A DNA stretch of 64,000 nt, from the NCBI GenBank assembly GCA_030149165.1, contig JASBRY010000009.1, positions 992,001-1,056,000 on the forward strand, given 5' to 3'. Numbering within the stretch: the first letter of the stretch is position 1; every line of letters begins with the position of its first letter. This DNA comes from Phycisphaerales bacterium (lineage in GTDB: Bacteria; Planctomycetota; Phycisphaerae; Phycisphaerales; UBA1924). A program made the translations under genes and the position numbers. Positions 1 through 9,978 of this stretch are shown one piece after another. The notes under the pieces were generated by a model. It was not told where the DNA came from and did not search any database. It saw nothing but the letters and a program-made list of their open reading frames with translations.

Positions 1-116
1 TGATCGCCGATTCCGACGGCAACAGTGCCGTCAATGATGGCGAGGCCATAGTCACCGCCATCGGCGATTGCGAGTGAGGCACATGCGCCGCTCAAAATGA
101 TTGCTGAAAGTTTCAT
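1..116 (-). CDS. Exported protein, N-terminal fragment cut by the window edge
   Basis: The ATG at 114-116 is preceded on the minus strand by a clear GAGGAG ribosome-binding site. The 38 visible codons give a signal peptide (MKLSAIILSGACASLAIAD) followed by the start of a mature domain, so the product is exported. The mature start (IDGTVAVGIGD) resembles the equivalent region of the next gene upstream (QDGKIVVGAAD), which suggests a tandem paralogue. It is probably the last visible gene of a minus-strand operon that begins near 2381. The function cannot be told from this fragment. Confidence 0.75.
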   Translation of the reverse strand, partial: MKLSAIILSGACASLAIADGGDYGLAIIDGTVAVGIGD

Positions 117-168
117 TTTATTTCTCCTCAATATTGGGTCTCCAAACCCGTGAGAAAACTGATTCGAT

Positions 169-987
169 TCATGGGCACCCGTTTGCGAATGCGGAAAGGA
201 ACGCGCTCACATCCAGGAAGTTAAACTGCCCGTCTGGGTTGAAGTCCGCGACCGGGTCCTGTGCCGAAAATGCCGAAAGGAAGGCGCTGACATCGAGAAA
301 GTTGAGGGAACCATCGCCGCTCAGATCCGCAAGGCAAGGCGTATCAATCAAGTTGTTCTCGATCCACGCGATCGCACTCTGGATGTCGTCCTCGCCGTCG
401 CCTTGTCCGAAGACGATGTAAAGCGGGTCGGATGATTCCACGCTTGAACTCTCTGACCAGAGTTCAAGTTCGAGTAACCAGACCCCATCTATTGCTGGAG
501 GGATCGCGCCATTGAGCAAATACTGCAAGTGGTGGTGGAAGCTCGCGCTCGCATCAAACGATGCTTGTCCGAACACAATTCCTGGGACAACCATGTCGCT
601 CATTGGTGTGAGGATGTTCTGGCCTGCAGCTCGGACAGTGATCTGCTCGCTCGCGATCGTGTCGAAGTTCATATTGGTCTGATCCCAGATGCGTGGAGCT
701 TTGAGGATGTTGAACCCGATGGTCATGCCTGGATTCAGGGCGCCGAGTTCGGCGTTGAATCCGGGATCGTTCGTGAAGTTTGGGAAACCTTCTGCTCCCA
801 ATACAGCGGCTTTGATCGGTGATGGATAGACCACCTGTCCAAGATCAGGGTCCGCTGCACCAACGACGATCTTGCCGTCTTGGACTGCCGGGATGAAGTC
901 GGCGCTGTGGATATCACCGGCTGAACTGGTGGAACAGTTAACAGCAAATAGTGCAGTCACGCATAGTGTCTTTATTTTAATGGTCAT
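169..987 (-). CDS. Exported protein with C-terminal GC-type dockerin-like module
   Basis: The product is 272 aa from the ATG at 987, chosen over an in-frame ATG at 1005 because GGAG sits 8 bases upstream and because it gives a clean signal peptide (MTIKIKTLCVTALFAV, cleavage near SSAG). The middle carries a HHHLQYLL stretch and LYIVFGQG; by eye this recalls metal-related exported proteins of the All3515/choice-of-anchor type, but that is only inference. The last ~55 residues are two F-hand-like repeats (DLSGDGSLNFLDVSAF and DFNPDGQFNFLDVSAF) bracketed by Cys and ending in GCP, a module known in Phycisphaerae as a GC-type dockerin. It follows the pseudopilin gene by 14 bases, so the two are probably co-transcribed. 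Confidence 0.8.
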   Translation of the reverse strand: MTIKIKTLCVTALFAVNCSTSSAGDIHSADFIPAVQDGKIVVGAADPDLGQVVYPSPIKAAVLGAEGFPNFTNDPGFNAELGALNPGMTIGFNILKAPRIWDQTNMNFDTIASEQITVRAAGQNILTPMSDMVVPGIVFGQASFDASASFHHHLQYLLNGAIPPAIDGVWLLELELWSESSSVESSDPLYIVFGQGDGEDDIQSAIAWIENNLIDTPCLADLSGDGSLNFLDVSAFLSAFSAQDPVADFNPDGQFNFLDVSAFLSAFANGCP

Positions 988-1001
988 TCTGGGTCTCCAG
1001 T

Positions 1002-1925
1002 TCAAGGGCGTGCCGATTCAGGTCGGCCCGCTTCGGGGTGGAACAGGTTGTGTTGAGTATCGAGATACATTTCTTCGAATCTGAGTGTGCGAACTGAGCC
1101 GTCGAAGAACGCGACATTGCTTTGTCCATCGTTGCTCGTGGGTTCGCCGCCGTGCGCGTTGAGCCAGATCTGCGAACTCGCGTAGGTGGCGCTTGCTGTG
1201 GGACCTACAAACGAGAAGTCCCACTGGTCGGGATGCACATGATCCGACTTGGCAAACTCAGCGACCGAATCATCGGGTACTCCGAACTGTCGATTGATCG
1301 GGGTCATCATCACCAGGTGAACAGTCTGCGATGTGCGTGGGATCTTGGTGATCTTCGTGTATGCGGTCCGTTGATCCAGACGACGGCCGGTCACCGGATC
1401 AGGATTCAGGAACGGCGCGACACTCTGTGCCGTGTATCCATTCAAGCCGTAGCTGGTCAAGCGGACGAAGTCGGGTTGCTCGGGATCATTCCCAAAATCG
1501 TCATCAGTCAGGAGATCTTTGTTTTGCTCGAACCAGCCTCGTAACTCGTACAGCGTGGCGCCCTCGTCACTCCCGCCATCCTCTACGCTCCTCCAAATCG
1601 AGCGATCCACAGGTGAGTAGAGCGACTCTGGAGCGGCACCGTACTCTTGGAGCGAGATGAGCCAGGTCTTGCGGATGTCTCCCGCGAGTGAGCCGTGGGG
1701 GAGCGCGGCGTCGATGAACTTCCCTCTGTTGTCCTCGAAGTACATCTGATGCGCCAGTTCGAGCTGTCGCATATTGGACTGACAGACAAGGCGCTGCGCT
1801 GAAGCGCGAGCACCGCTGAGGGATGGAAGCAGGATGCCGATGAGTAGTGCGATGATCGCGATGACGACCAACAACTCGATCAGTGTGAACGCTTGAGCGC
1901 GTCCATACTTTGTGTATGTGGACAT
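1002..1925 (-). CDS. Type II secretion/type IV pilin-like pseudopilin (prepilin N-terminus, H-X9-DG type)
   Basis: The 307 aa product begins with a short leader and a classic prepilin cleavage/methylation segment ([19 protein letters not shown], residues ~12-30), recognised by prepilin peptidase between Ala and Phe. The rest is a periplasmic globular domain ending with HGGEPTS...[12 protein letters not shown], the H-X9-DG-like C-terminus of the planctomycete pseudopilin families. Such proteins are often present in many copies and their individual roles are unknown. It lies between the DUF2946-like gene upstream and a dockerin-type exported protein 14 bases downstream, suggesting one operon for a surface or secretion function. 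A second pseudopilin at 25221-26141 has similar company. Confidence 0.88.
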   Translation of the reverse strand: MSTYTKYGRAQAFTLIELLVVIAIIALLIGILLPSLSGARASAQRLVCQSNMRQLELAHQMYFEDNRGKFIDAALPHGSLAGDIRKTWLISLQEYGAAPESLYSPVDRSIWRSVEDGGSDEGATLYELRGWFEQNKDLLTDDDFGNDPEQPDFVRLTSYGLNGYTAQSVAPFLNPDPVTGRRLDQRTAYTKITKIPRTSQTVHLVMMTPINRQFGVPDDSVAEFAKSDHVHPDQWDFSFVGPTASATYASSQIWLNAHGGEPTSNDGQSNVAFFDGSVRTLRFEEMYLDTQHNLFHPEAGRPESARP

Positions 1926-2003
1926 TGAGTGTATTTCTGTCTGTGGTCCGAGCGCATGGATGCACCTCGGACGAATCGTGCTTTAGTCAAGGGGGCAGCA
2001 GAT

Positions 2004-2381
2004 TCAGCAGACAGGTGGGGCGCGAGCCGGATGGTCACTCGAGGACTTCGAGATGTGCGGGGCGAACTCAGAGCCGACCACCTCAGTCATTGGAGTTGAG
2101 AACCCGGTGACTACCGGAGTATGGAAGTCAGAAATTAGTTGAAGACCAGACAATCCCAAACAGATCGAGCAGTCTTCATCGGAAGGGTCTGGGTTTGGTT
2201 GCTCATCTCGATCAGGACTTTGGTCAGCGGGTGTGTGGCACCCGTGATCAGCGTGCTGGAGAGATTGGGTTGGTTCATTGCTGTGCGAGTGGGTGAGCTT
2301 ATGAAGGGCCGTAGTGAACCCGCTGCTGTGGAGCAGCATGAGCGTGACGAGGAGCCAAGATGTGAGGCGAAGGAGTCTCAA
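2004..2381 (-). CDS. Small His/Cys-rich membrane or exported protein, DUF2946-like
   Basis: The product is 125 aa. An N-terminal hydrophobic segment (residues ~5-22) is followed by a His-rich region (LHKLTHSHSN, HADHGCH), a CSIC pair at DEDCSICLGLSG, and a C-terminus ending ARAPPVC. This layout (signal/anchor, histidines, CxxC, terminal R-x-PP) is that of DUF2946-type proteins, which have no established function but are often found near metal transport genes. It is the first gene of the minus-strand group that continues with a pseudopilin (gap 78 bases). Metal handling is inference from composition only. The start is the first Met and is plausible but not proved. Confidence 0.6.
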   Translation of the reverse strand: MRLLRLTSWLLVTLMLLHSSGFTTALHKLTHSHSNEPTQSLQHADHGCHTPADQSPDRDEQPNPDPSDEDCSICLGLSGLQLISDFHTPVVTGFSTPMTEVVGSEFAPHISKSSSDHPARAPPVC

Positions 2382-2607
2382 TGCGACCTTATAAACGGGG
2401 TTCGATGCAAAATTTATCGGAGAATGAGTTCTAGGTCAAGGAATCTCAGCAATATACGGCCAGATCCAAGAGCTGTTTCGTTGCGATTATTGGACTTGAT
2501 GCAGAAAGCCCTATCAATGTCTGTTCTTTATTCGATTCTTTGGCCTCAAGGAGTGGTTCGAAGAACGGCTTCTTGTGTCAAGGTTTGTCTCTGCATTCTG
2601 ATCGAAG
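2382..2607. other. Intergenic region between DUF2946-like gene and tRNA-Leu
   Basis: These 226 bases hold no convincing coding sequence. They should contain the promoter for the minus-strand group starting at 2381 and the 3' end of the tRNA-Leu transcript. No U-tract terminator and no convincing Fur- or Zur-type operator could be picked out by eye. Confidence 0.5.
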
Positions 2608-2691
<84 letters not shown>

Positions 2692-2699
2692 GTGACTCA

Positions 2700-2720
2700 A
2701 GAATGATTGGGGGTCATTCT
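2700..2720. repeat. Inverted repeat upstream of tRNA-Leu
   Basis: AGAATGA and TCATTCT form a perfect 7-bp inverted repeat around a TTGGGGG spacer, 9 bases upstream of the tRNA-Leu 5' end. It lacks a U-tract, so it is not an obvious terminator. It may be a promoter-region operator or chance. Confidence 0.35.
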
Positions 2721-2932
2721 GTATTGGTATCGTAGCACGAGAAGACTTCACTCGGCTATCTCGAGTTGGTACCGGTCGGGTTCCTGAGTGAACACAACGG
2801 GGTCATTGCGCGAACCCGTCTAAAATATTTTCGCACAAATGGCTTCGTCAGTCGGTTCACATCGGGTCTGCGACTGCTATGCTCTTCTTTACCGCAACCA
2901 ACATCCTAAATGCAAGACGAGGATAATGCACA

Positions 2933-5125
2933 ATGCACCGTGATCCCCAGTCAGAAGCAATCGCCGCCTCCAACCAATGGCAGCAAGCGTCCCTTGATAC
3001 CGGGAACCCCAACCCCCGGATCGACGAAATTTTCGCAATTGATGTCTTTGACATGAAGAAAATGCGTCAACGACTCCCCAAGGGTGTGTACAAATCCGTC
3101 GAGTCCGTGCTCGAAGGGGGTCGGAAACTGACCCTCGGCGATGCGGAAGTCATCGCGACAGCGATGAAGGACTGGGCCATCGAGCGTGGAGCGACCCACT
3201 ACACGCACTGGTTCCAGCCGATGACCGGATTGACCGCCGAGAAACATGACTCGCTGACCAGTCTCGACGGCGAGGGTGGGGTGGTCTACCGACTCTCAGG
3301 TTCCTCGCTGATTCAAGGTGAACCCGACGCATCGAGCTTCCCATCAGGTGGTCTCCGTGCGACATTCGAAGCTCGCGGCTACACCGCGTGGGATGTCACC
3401 TCCCCGGCATTCATCATCCGAGGGTCCAACTACGCGACCCTCTGTATCCCAACGGCGTTCGTCTCATGGAACGGTGAGGCGCTGGATAAGAAAACCCCGC
3501 TCCTCCGCTCCATTGACGCGATCTCGACCCAAGCACTTCGCGTCCTCAAGATCTTCGGAACCGATGAAGGCGTGACTTCGGTCGGCTCCACCCTCGGCGC
3601 TGAGCAGGAGTACTTCCTCGTCGACCGCAACCTCTTCTATGCGCGTCCAGACTTGGTCAGTTGCGATCGGACCCTCTTTGGGTCGATGCCTCCGAAGCAC
3701 CAGCAGCTCGACGACCACTACTTCGGTTCGATCCCATCCCGCGTGCTCTCGTTCATGGCAGAAGTCGAACGCGAGCTCGCATGCCTTGGAGTTCCTGTCC
3801 AGACGCGTCACAATGAGGTCGCTCCGGGGCAGTACGAGATCGCGCCGCTCTTCGAGACCACGAACCTCGCGTGTGATCACCAGGCGATGATGATGCAGAT
3901 CCTCAAGAGCGTCGCCGGACGCTTTGGATTCGTCGCGATCATGCACGAGAAACCATTCGCGGGTGTCAATGGCTCAGGTAAGCACAACAACTGGTCCCTC
4001 TCAACAGACACGGGCGTGAACCTGCTTGATCCGCAAGACGAGGCGCACAACAACCTCCAGTTCATGACTTATCTCTGTGCAGTCATCCGCGCGGTCCACA
4101 TGAACGCGGACCTGCTGCGTGCCGCGATCTCCAGTGCTTCAAACGATCATCGCTTGGGCGCTAACGAAGCACCTCCAGCGATCATCTCGATCTTCTTGGG
4201 TGACATGCTCGAGGACCTGATCGATCAGATTGCGAAGGGGGCGACGAGCCGAACACTCAAAGGCGGGAGCTTGGATCTCGGAGCTCGTACACTCCCAGAA
4301 CTGACGCGTGACTCAGGTGATCGGAACCGAACCTCGCCGTTCGCGTTCATCGGGAACCGATTCGAGTTCCGTGCGGTTGGATCGAGCGCCTCAGTGGCTT
4401 GGCCAAACACCATTATTAATACGATCGTCGCGGATTCACTGGATTACATCGCGACACAGATCGAGAAGTCCGTCAAGAAGAACTCGACGCAGGCGCAAAC
4501 CGAAACCGCGATCCGCAAGGTCCTCCAGCAGGTGATCAAGGAGCACCGCGACATCGTGTTCAACGGCGACAACTACACCGAAGAGTGGCAAGCCGAAGCC
4601 GAGAAGCGTGGGCTCCCGAACCTGAAGACCACTGCTGATACGCTCCCAGTCTTCAAGAAACGATCTGTTGCATCGATGTTCAAGAAGTACAAGGTGCTCA
4701 CCAAACCCGAGCTTGAGAGCCGTGCAGAGATCTTCGCTGAGCAGTATGCAACACAGATCGGGATCGAGACCCATCAGATGCTGTCGATCGCGCGGACTCA
4801 GATCCTCCCAGCATGTTTGGAGTACCAGCGTCGTGTAGCACTCACCATGACCCAGACCGAAGCGGCTGGATCGGATTCGTCATTCCTTGGATCAACCCTC
4901 GATCTCATCACTGAGCGTGTGCATCGTTTGACCCAAGCGATCGAACAGCTGAAGAATCATGTCGGGTTCCGCAATCTGGATCCATTCGACGCGAGCTTCT
5001 ACATCAGAGATCATGTGCTCGATGCAATGCATGAACTCCGGGAAGCTTCGGACGATCTGGAACGCATGGTCGATCATGAGCTTTGGCCACTCCCTGCGTA
5101 CAGCGAGATGCTGACTATTCGCTGA
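2933..5125 (+). CDS. glnN: Type III glutamine synthetase
   Basis: The 730 aa protein makes glutamine from glutamate, ammonia and ATP. Its length matches the large GSIII family (about 700-730 aa) rather than the ~470 aa GSI. Family hallmarks include the N-terminal [13 protein letters not shown] and [16 protein letters not shown] segments, and the catalytic-core stretch [12 protein letters not shown] (around residues 344-355), which binds substrate. GAGG lies about 11 bases before the ATG. It is monocistronic: tRNA-Leu is upstream on the other strand, and the chemoreceptor gene begins 242 bases downstream. No PII or nitrogen regulator genes are nearby, so its regulation cannot be inferred. Confidence 0.96.
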   Translation: MHRDPQSEAIAASNQWQQASLDTGNPNPRIDEIFAIDVFDMKKMRQRLPKGVYKSVESVLEGGRKLTLGDAEVIATAMKDWAIERGATHYTHWFQPMTGLTAEKHDSLTSLDGEGGVVYRLSGSSLIQGEPDASSFPSGGLRATFEARGYTAWDVTSPAFIIRGSNYATLCIPTAFVSWNGEALDKKTPLLRSIDAISTQALRVLKIFGTDEGVTSVGSTLGAEQEYFLVDRNLFYARPDLVSCDRTLFGSMPPKHQQLDDHYFGSIPSRVLSFMAEVERELACLGVPVQTRHNEVAPGQYEIAPLFETTNLACDHQAMMMQILKSVAGRFGFVAIMHEKPFAGVNGSGKHNNWSLSTDTGVNLLDPQDEAHNNLQFMTYLCAVIRAVHMNADLLRAAISSASNDHRLGANEAPPAIISIFLGDMLEDLIDQIAKGATSRTLKGGSLDLGARTLPELTRDSGDRNRTSPFAFIGNRFEFRAVGSSASVAWPNTIINTIVADSLDYIATQIEKSVKKNSTQAQTETAIRKVLQQVIKEHRDIVFNGDNYTEEWQAEAEKRGLPNLKTTADTLPVFKKRSVASMFKKYKVLTKPELESRAEIFAEQYATQIGIETHQMLSIARTQILPACLEYQRRVALTMTQTEAAGSDSSFLGSTLDLITERVHRLTQAIEQLKNHVGFRNLDPFDASFYIRDHVLDAMHELREASDDLERMVDHELWPLPAYSEMLTIR

Positions 5126-5367
5126 TTGCTTCGGCGCACAATCTAAGAGTAGAACACGAGTCTGAAATTCGTGCGAAGCTCAACCCCTGTTCATGGGGAG
5201 TTGAATTGTGCTCTCACTCAAATCTGGACATGTTTGTGTAATAATTGCCGAATTCCGCCCACAGATATGGGTGTTTTGGTGTTGGACTCTCAAATTTGGT
5301 GAGTCGGAAAGCGAGTCGGTCGACCCATGGGTTGATTCAACCGCACCTGCTAACCGGAGAATATCCA
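5126..5367. other. Intergenic region upstream of first chemoreceptor
   Basis: These 242 bases contain an imperfect GC hairpin (about 5181-5203, CAACCCC with GGGG and GTTG) without a U-tract, possibly the 3' end of the glnN mRNA. The upstream region of the chemoreceptor is moderately AT-rich. No recognisable riboswitch core was found. Confidence 0.4.
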
Positions 5368-7161
5368 ATGGACCAGAAACTACCAGTTCCCAAGTTCAAG
5401 ATTGGGCTCACAACCAAGATCATCGCGATGACATTCTCGATCCTCGCAATCGCCATCATCGTGAACTACGCCGTCTTCTTGAGTGGATACCGATCCGATA
5501 TCCAAGACGCGTATGTGGATCGTGCATCGGGCTTCACTGCTGTTGCGGATGCCGCAAAGAACAGCGCCTCGGAAAAAGTGATTGAAGGCGACATCAACAC
5601 TGAGGAACTTCTCTCGGAAGCTCTCGGACTCGTCGACGAGGGAGTGCACTACTCCAAGACCCGCTACTTCCAGAACATCCCTGTGATCGTTGGTTGGCAG
5701 GCAGCCGCCGACGCTGCAGAGAAGGAGAATGTCGAGTTTAAGATTGTCTCGCTTGAGGCACGCAATCCCGACAACGCTCCCGAAGCTGGTGGTTTCCGTG
5801 ATCAGATGATTCGTGATTTGACCAGTCAATACAAAGCTACCCAAGAGACCGTGCTCTCGCGTGTGAATCAGGAGACCAACACGCTGCACTACATGCGTGC
5901 GATCACGCTCGACGAGTCCTGCATGGCATGTCACGGCGATCCCGCGCAGTACGATGAGCGTGATGAGAATGGTAACTTCGACGGGAAGGACGCGCTCGGA
6001 TTCCGTTACGAGAACTGGCCGGTCGGATACATGCACGGCGCTTACGAAGTACAGATGCCCCTCGATACCCTCGACGCGAGCGTGATGGGATTTTTTGCCA
6101 AGGGTCTGACTTGGACGACCCCGATCGTGGTACTCAGCCTTGGAGTATTCGTTGTGGTTATGCGTCGCAAGCTCGGGAAGCCTCTCGCTGAGCTTGTAGG
6201 AATCATGAAAACCGCGAGCGAGGGTGATCTGAGCAAGCGACTCAATATCGAGAGTACTGATGAAATGGGCACACTCGCAACCACATTCAATCTCTTCATG
6301 AAGACCCTTTCCGATATGGTCGGAGAGATCAGAGGGACTTCGCAAGCAGTTGCTTCGGCATCGACCGAAATCGCGGCTTCCGCTGAAGAAATGGCCAACG
6401 GTCTCCAGACACAGGAACAACAGACCCAGCAGGTTGCTGCAGCAGTGGAAGAACTGTCCCAGTCTGTGAATGAAGTGGCGGCGAAGTCCTCAGATGCGAC
6501 CACTGCATCCGAGGAGAGCCAACACCAAGCGGAAGAAGGCGGACAGATCGTCAGTTCCACTGTCGAGGAAATGGAAGGCATTGCTCGTGAAGTGCAAGGC
6601 AGTGCCGAAACCATCAACACGCTCGGTGAGAAAAGCAAAACAATCGGTGAGATCATCTCGGTCATCAATGACATCGCGGATCAAACCAACCTGCTCGCAC
6701 TCAACGCCGCGATCGAAGCAGCGCGTGCCGGCGAGCATGGGCGAGGATTCGCGGTCGTTGCTGACGAGGTCCGCAAACTTGCTGAGCGTACAACCGTCGC
6801 GACTGAGGAGGTGTCCCAGTCCATCCGCGGAATCCAAGCAGAAACTGCTTCAGCGGTTGAGCTCATCGAAGCCGGTTCGCAACGCGTGGGCAACGGCGTT
6901 AAGCTCGCAACCCAAGCGGGAACGGCTCTCGAGAGCATTGTCGGTGGTTCGGTGAGTGTCCAAGCGATGGTCCAAGACATCGCCGCAGCTGCGAACGAGC
7001 AGTCCGCCGCGACTGGTGAGATCGCGCGTGCCGTCGAAGGCATCAACTCGGTCACTCGCCAATCTGCTGAGGGTGCATCGCAATCCGCAATGGCTGCGAG
7101 CGACCTCTCGCATCAAGCGGACCAACTCCAAGAGCTGGTCAATCGATTCAAACTCGAATAA
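5368..7161 (+). CDS. Methyl-accepting chemotaxis protein with Tll0287-like (DUF3365) haem-type sensor domain
   Basis: The 597 aa product starts at the ATG at 5368, which has GGAG 7-10 bases upstream; an in-frame upstream start would add 41 uncharged-poor residues with no ribosome site. TM1 (residues ~15-38) is followed by a periplasmic domain with C185-M-A-C-H189, a c-type haem attachment motif in the context typical of Tll0287-like sensors. Then come TM2 (~245-265), a HAMP segment, and a long coiled-coil signalling domain with the conserved hairpin tip ([20 protein letters not shown]). Haem attachment would need the cytochrome c maturation machinery. It is a tandem paralogue of the next gene and exactly the same length. 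No CheA/CheW is present in the window. Confidence 0.93.
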   Translation: MDQKLPVPKFKIGLTTKIIAMTFSILAIAIIVNYAVFLSGYRSDIQDAYVDRASGFTAVADAAKNSASEKVIEGDINTEELLSEALGLVDEGVHYSKTRYFQNIPVIVGWQAAADAAEKENVEFKIVSLEARNPDNAPEAGGFRDQMIRDLTSQYKATQETVLSRVNQETNTLHYMRAITLDESCMACHGDPAQYDERDENGNFDGKDALGFRYENWPVGYMHGAYEVQMPLDTLDASVMGFFAKGLTWTTPIVVLSLGVFVVVMRRKLGKPLAELVGIMKTASEGDLSKRLNIESTDEMGTLATTFNLFMKTLSDMVGEIRGTSQAVASASTEIAASAEEMANGLQTQEQQTQQVAAAVEELSQSVNEVAAKSSDATTASEESQHQAEEGGQIVSSTVEEMEGIAREVQGSAETINTLGEKSKTIGEIISVINDIADQTNLLALNAAIEAARAGEHGRGFAVVADEVRKLAERTTVATEEVSQSIRGIQAETASAVELIEAGSQRVGNGVKLATQAGTALESIVGGSVSVQAMVQDIAAAANEQSAATGEIARAVEGINSVTRQSAEGASQSAMAASDLSHQADQLQELVNRFKLE

Positions 7162-7189
7162 GCGAGATCACGAGTTCAAATCAACAATG

Positions 7190-7219
7190 GCTCCGGAGCG
7201 TTTCCTCCGGAGCTTTTTT
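7190..7219 (+). terminator. Rho-independent terminator after first chemoreceptor
   Basis: GCTCCGGAG pairs with CTCCGGAGC (9 bp, 6-nt loop), followed directly by TTTTTT. It lies 28 bases past the stop of the first chemoreceptor, so the two tandem chemoreceptors are separate transcription units. Confidence 0.92.
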
Positions 7220-7233
7220 GTGGTTTCAATCTC

Positions 7234-7251
7234 CAGTTCTGCACAGAACTG
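7234..7251. promoter_or_regulatory. 18-bp perfect palindrome, candidate operator for second chemoreceptor
   Basis: CAGTTCTG-CA-CAGAACTG is an 8-2-8 perfect inverted repeat lying between the terminator of the first chemoreceptor and the start of the second, about 170 bases upstream of the latter. It has no U-tract, so it fits a dimeric regulator site better than a terminator. No regulator can be assigned. Confidence 0.4.
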
Positions 7252-7419
7252 TGGTGCTTCTTGTGGGAAGAGGGGATGCGAAGGAAGCCGATTATCGAAA
7301 TCTCAGCGTTGTGAGTGCGCATTGAGAAAGACACGAGCTGCTCGGCGTCGATCGGATCATGCGTGCCACGAAGCAATCGTGGCGAAGTCCATCTTTCACT
7401 CCAACGCAGGATTCTGAGC

Positions 7420-9213
7420 ATGAACGACCAAACGAAACAAGAGAAGCGTGCTCTTGGATTAACCACCAAGATCATCGGCGCCACCTTCGCGATCATGATT
7501 CTGGTGATCGCGGTGAACTATGTCGTATTCCTTAATGGCTATCGCACCGACGCACAAGCCGCGATGATGGATCGTGCGTCCGCATTCACCGCAGTCGCGG
7601 ATGAAGCGAAGATCGATGCATCGGAGAAGTTCATCAACGACGAAGTCAACTCTGAGAAACTGCTTGAAGATGCGTTCAAAGCAATCGATTCGGGTGGTCA
7701 CTACTCGGATACCCGGTTCTATGCCTCGATCCCGGTCATTGTTGGTTGGAACACCGGACTGAAAGCCGCTGAAAAAGAAGGCATGGACTTCACTGTGGTC
7801 TCACTGGAAGCTCGGAATCCGGACAACGCACCCAAATCAGCATTCCAGAACGAGATGATCCGTGATCTCACAGAGCAATACGACTCGACAGGGGAAACCG
7901 TCCTCGGTCGCATCAACGAAGAAACCAACACGATGCACTTCATGCGTGCGATCACCCTCGACGAATCCTGTATGAGCTGTCACGGTGATCCCGCAAAATA
8001 CGATGAGAGAGACGACGAAGGCAACTTCGACGGCAAGGATGCGCTTGGGTTCCGCTATGAGAACTGGCCCGTCGGATACATGCACGGCGCGTACGAGGTC
8101 CAGATGCCACTGGAGTTGGTTGATGCTCAGGTCAGTGGTTTCTTCAGGAATGGCATGCTCTTCACGATTCCATTCGTCCTGGTTGGTGGTTTCGGGCTCG
8201 CGTTCCTGCTTCGTCAGATGCTTTCCAAGCCGCTTAACGCTAAAATCGCGATGGTCAAAGACATCGCGACAGGTGATGGGGATCTCACAAAGCGTTTGGA
8301 TATCAAGCGACATGACGAGATCGGTAAGCTGGGACACTGGTTCGACCTGTTCATGGGCAATCTGCACTCCATCATTTCTCAACTGAGCAACACATCACAA
8401 GCAGTCGCATCCGCATCTACCGAGATCGCGGCGTCCGCAGAGGAAATGGCGGTTGGTCTACAGACTCAGGAGCAGCAGACTCAGCAGGTCGCTGCGGCGG
8501 TCGAGGAGCTTTCTCAGTCTGTGAACGAAGTCGCCGCCAAATCGTCCGATGCGACCTCTGCGTCTGCAGATAGTCAGCACCAAGCGGAAGAAGGGGGCGC
8601 GATCGTCAGCTCCACAGTCGAAGAAATGCAAGGCATCGCTCGCGAAGTCCAAGGCAGCGCTGAGACTATTAACACACTGGGACAAAAATCAGAGACGATT
8701 GGTGAGATCATCGCGGTCATCAACGACATCGCGGATCAGACCAATCTACTCGCTCTCAACGCCGCGATCGAAGCCGCTCGAGCGGGTGAGCACGGGCGAG
8801 GATTCGCCGTGGTCGCCGACGAGGTCCGGAAACTCGCTGAACGGACGACTGAAGCGACCAAGGAAGTCTCACAGTCCATCCTTGGAATCCAGACTGAGAC
8901 CTCATCAGCGGTTGAACTCATCGAAGCGGGATCTCAGAGAGTCGGTAAGGGTGTCGAGCTTGCGACCAAAGCCGGGACTGCATTGGAGTCCATCGTGGGG
9001 GGTTCCAAGAGCGTTCAGGGCATGGTTCAGGACATCGCCGCAGCCGCGAATGAGCAGTCCGCCGCGACCGGCGAGATTGCACGAGCCGTGGAGGGGATCA
9101 ACTCTGTGACGCGTCAGTCCTCTGAGGGGGCGTCTCAAGCCGCTCAAGCCGCGAGCGATCTGGCTCATCAAGCGGAGCAGCTCCAAGATCTGGTCGGACG
9201 CTTCATTCTCTAG
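7420..9213 (+). CDS. Methyl-accepting chemotaxis protein with Tll0287-like (DUF3365) haem-type sensor domain, second copy
   Basis: The 597 aa product starts at the ATG at 7420 with AGGA 8 bases upstream. The order is TM1, sensor domain with C184-M-S-C-H188, TM2, HAMP ([25 protein letters not shown] region) and signalling domain. The protein closely follows the first copy, above all in the signalling tip and in the segment after the haem motif ([20 protein letters not shown]). The codons differ at many synonymous positions, so the duplication is not recent. Differences concentrate in TM2 and HAMP. A redox, NO or oxygen stimulus is an inference from the haem motif; the ligand is unknown. Confidence 0.93.
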   Translation: MNDQTKQEKRALGLTTKIIGATFAIMILVIAVNYVVFLNGYRTDAQAAMMDRASAFTAVADEAKIDASEKFINDEVNSEKLLEDAFKAIDSGGHYSDTRFYASIPVIVGWNTGLKAAEKEGMDFTVVSLEARNPDNAPKSAFQNEMIRDLTEQYDSTGETVLGRINEETNTMHFMRAITLDESCMSCHGDPAKYDERDDEGNFDGKDALGFRYENWPVGYMHGAYEVQMPLELVDAQVSGFFRNGMLFTIPFVLVGGFGLAFLLRQMLSKPLNAKIAMVKDIATGDGDLTKRLDIKRHDEIGKLGHWFDLFMGNLHSIISQLSNTSQAVASASTEIAASAEEMAVGLQTQEQQTQQVAAAVEELSQSVNEVAAKSSDATSASADSQHQAEEGGAIVSSTVEEMQGIAREVQGSAETINTLGQKSETIGEIIAVINDIADQTNLLALNAAIEAARAGEHGRGFAVVADEVRKLAERTTEATKEVSQSILGIQTETSSAVELIEAGSQRVGKGVELATKAGTALESIVGGSKSVQGMVQDIAAAANEQSAATGEIARAVEGINSVTRQSSEGASQAAQAASDLAHQAEQLQDLVGRFIL

Positions 9214-9244
9214 TCTCAAGCACGAGTGGTGTCGTGAGCGACAT

Positions 9245-9286
9245 CCGCAGCTGAATCCCAACTCTGGGGATCGGCTGCGGTTTTTT
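9245..9286 (+). terminator. Rho-independent terminator after second chemoreceptor
   Basis: CCGCAGC pairs with GCTGCGG around a longer loop that itself contains partly complementary ATCCC/GGGGAT, and TTTTTT follows. It lies 31 bases after the stop codon of the second chemoreceptor. Confidence 0.88.
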
Positions 9287-9325
9287 GAGTCCTGTTCGGT
9301 ACAATGGTGATCAATGAATACCAAC

Positions 9326-9351
9326 AAAAAAACCTCTCTGTATGAGAGGTT
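9326..9351 (-). terminator. Rho-independent terminator of tRNA-Arg
   Basis: On the minus strand AACCTCTC pairs with GAGAGGTT (8 bp, 5-nt loop) and is followed by a U-tract (A-run at 9326-9332 on the plus strand). It sits just past the 3' end of the minus-strand tRNA-Arg. Confidence 0.85.
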
Positions 9352-9356
9352 TGAAG

Positions 9357-9430
9357 CACGGGCGGAAGGATTCGAACCCTCAACCTCCTGATCCGTAGTC
9401 AGGTGCTCTATCCAGTTGAGCTACGCCCGC
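9357..9430 (-). tRNA. tRNA-Arg (anticodon ACG)
   Basis: The minus strand folds as a 74-nt tRNA. Acceptor GCGGGCG pairs with CGCCCGT (one G-U), the D-arm is GCTC-AACTGGATA-GAGC, and the anticodon stem CCTGA/TCAGG encloses CTACGGA with anticodon ACG. The T-loop is GTTCGAATC. The A34 would be converted to inosine by TadA. CCA is not encoded. It has its own terminator downstream (9326-9351). Confidence 0.95.
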
Positions 9431-9599
9431 ATCAGCTCTTGCTGAGCGGAGGGTAGGGTAAGCACATATTCGGGATTTGGCAAGTTGATTCCCGTTTCAG
9501 GCTTGATTTCTTTTCTCTCTGAGGGAACAATGTCAGCCCGGCGTGGAGTTCCGCGTCGGATCGTATGAATAGGCACAAGTGCCGAAGGATGAAGACTGT

Positions 9600-9860
9600 A
9601 TGGCTCACTCGAACTCCGCAAAGAAGCGTATCCGTCAGAACATGAAGCGTCGTGCTCTCAACCGCTGGCGTCTGCGCACAATGCGTACTGCGATCAAGAA
9701 CTTCGATGAGAGCATCGCAGGTAACGGCGATGCAGCCGCGGCATACCGCAAGGCAGCAGCGATCGTGGATCGGACCGCTCAGAAGGGTGTCATTCACAAG
9801 AACCAAGCCGCTCGTCGTAAGAGCCGCATGAACGCTCGGCTCAAAGCACACGCTTCCTGA
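9600..9860 (+). CDS. rpsT: 30S ribosomal protein S20
   Basis: The 86 aa, strongly basic protein (MAHSNSAKKRIRQN start; RKAAAIVDRTAQKGVIHKN near the end) is S20, which binds 16S rRNA early in small-subunit assembly. The ATG at 9600 is preferred over one seven codons upstream because it matches the conserved S20 N-terminus and has AAGGA upstream. It is a single-gene unit with its own terminator 30 bases downstream. Confidence 0.97.
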   Translation: MAHSNSAKKRIRQNMKRRALNRWRLRTMRTAIKNFDESIAGNGDAAAAYRKAAAIVDRTAQKGVIHKNQAARRKSRMNARLKAHAS

Positions 9861-9890
9861 GCTTCGAGAAATCTCATAGAAACTGCACGA

Positions 9891-9916
9891 AACCCGACCT
9901 TTGTGGTCGGGTTTTT
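9891..9916 (+). terminator. Rho-independent terminator of rpsT
   Basis: AACCCGACC pairs with GGTCGGGTT (9 bp) around loop TTTGT, followed by TTTT(T)C. Confidence 0.93.
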
Positions 9917-9978
9917 CTATCATGCATTACTGAGCTTCTTCAGTAGAGTCGCTGCGTAGTTGAGGGACAGCCAAAGCA

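Noticed and set aside
2382..2480. Zur/Fur operator upstream of the DUF2946-like gene
   Set aside because: Only a partial AGAAT-GA-GTTCT inverted repeat is present, with a mismatch and no match to known boxes.
5126..5367. c-di-GMP riboswitch before the first chemoreceptor
   Set aside because: No GEMM core elements (tetraloop receptor with the conserved A/G platform) could be seen; only a weak hairpin is present.
5380..6420. 346-codon open frame on the minus strand opposite the first chemoreceptor
   Set aside because: It lies wholly inside a gene with strong domain evidence on the other strand. It has no signal or domain pattern, and arises from GC-rich codon bias.
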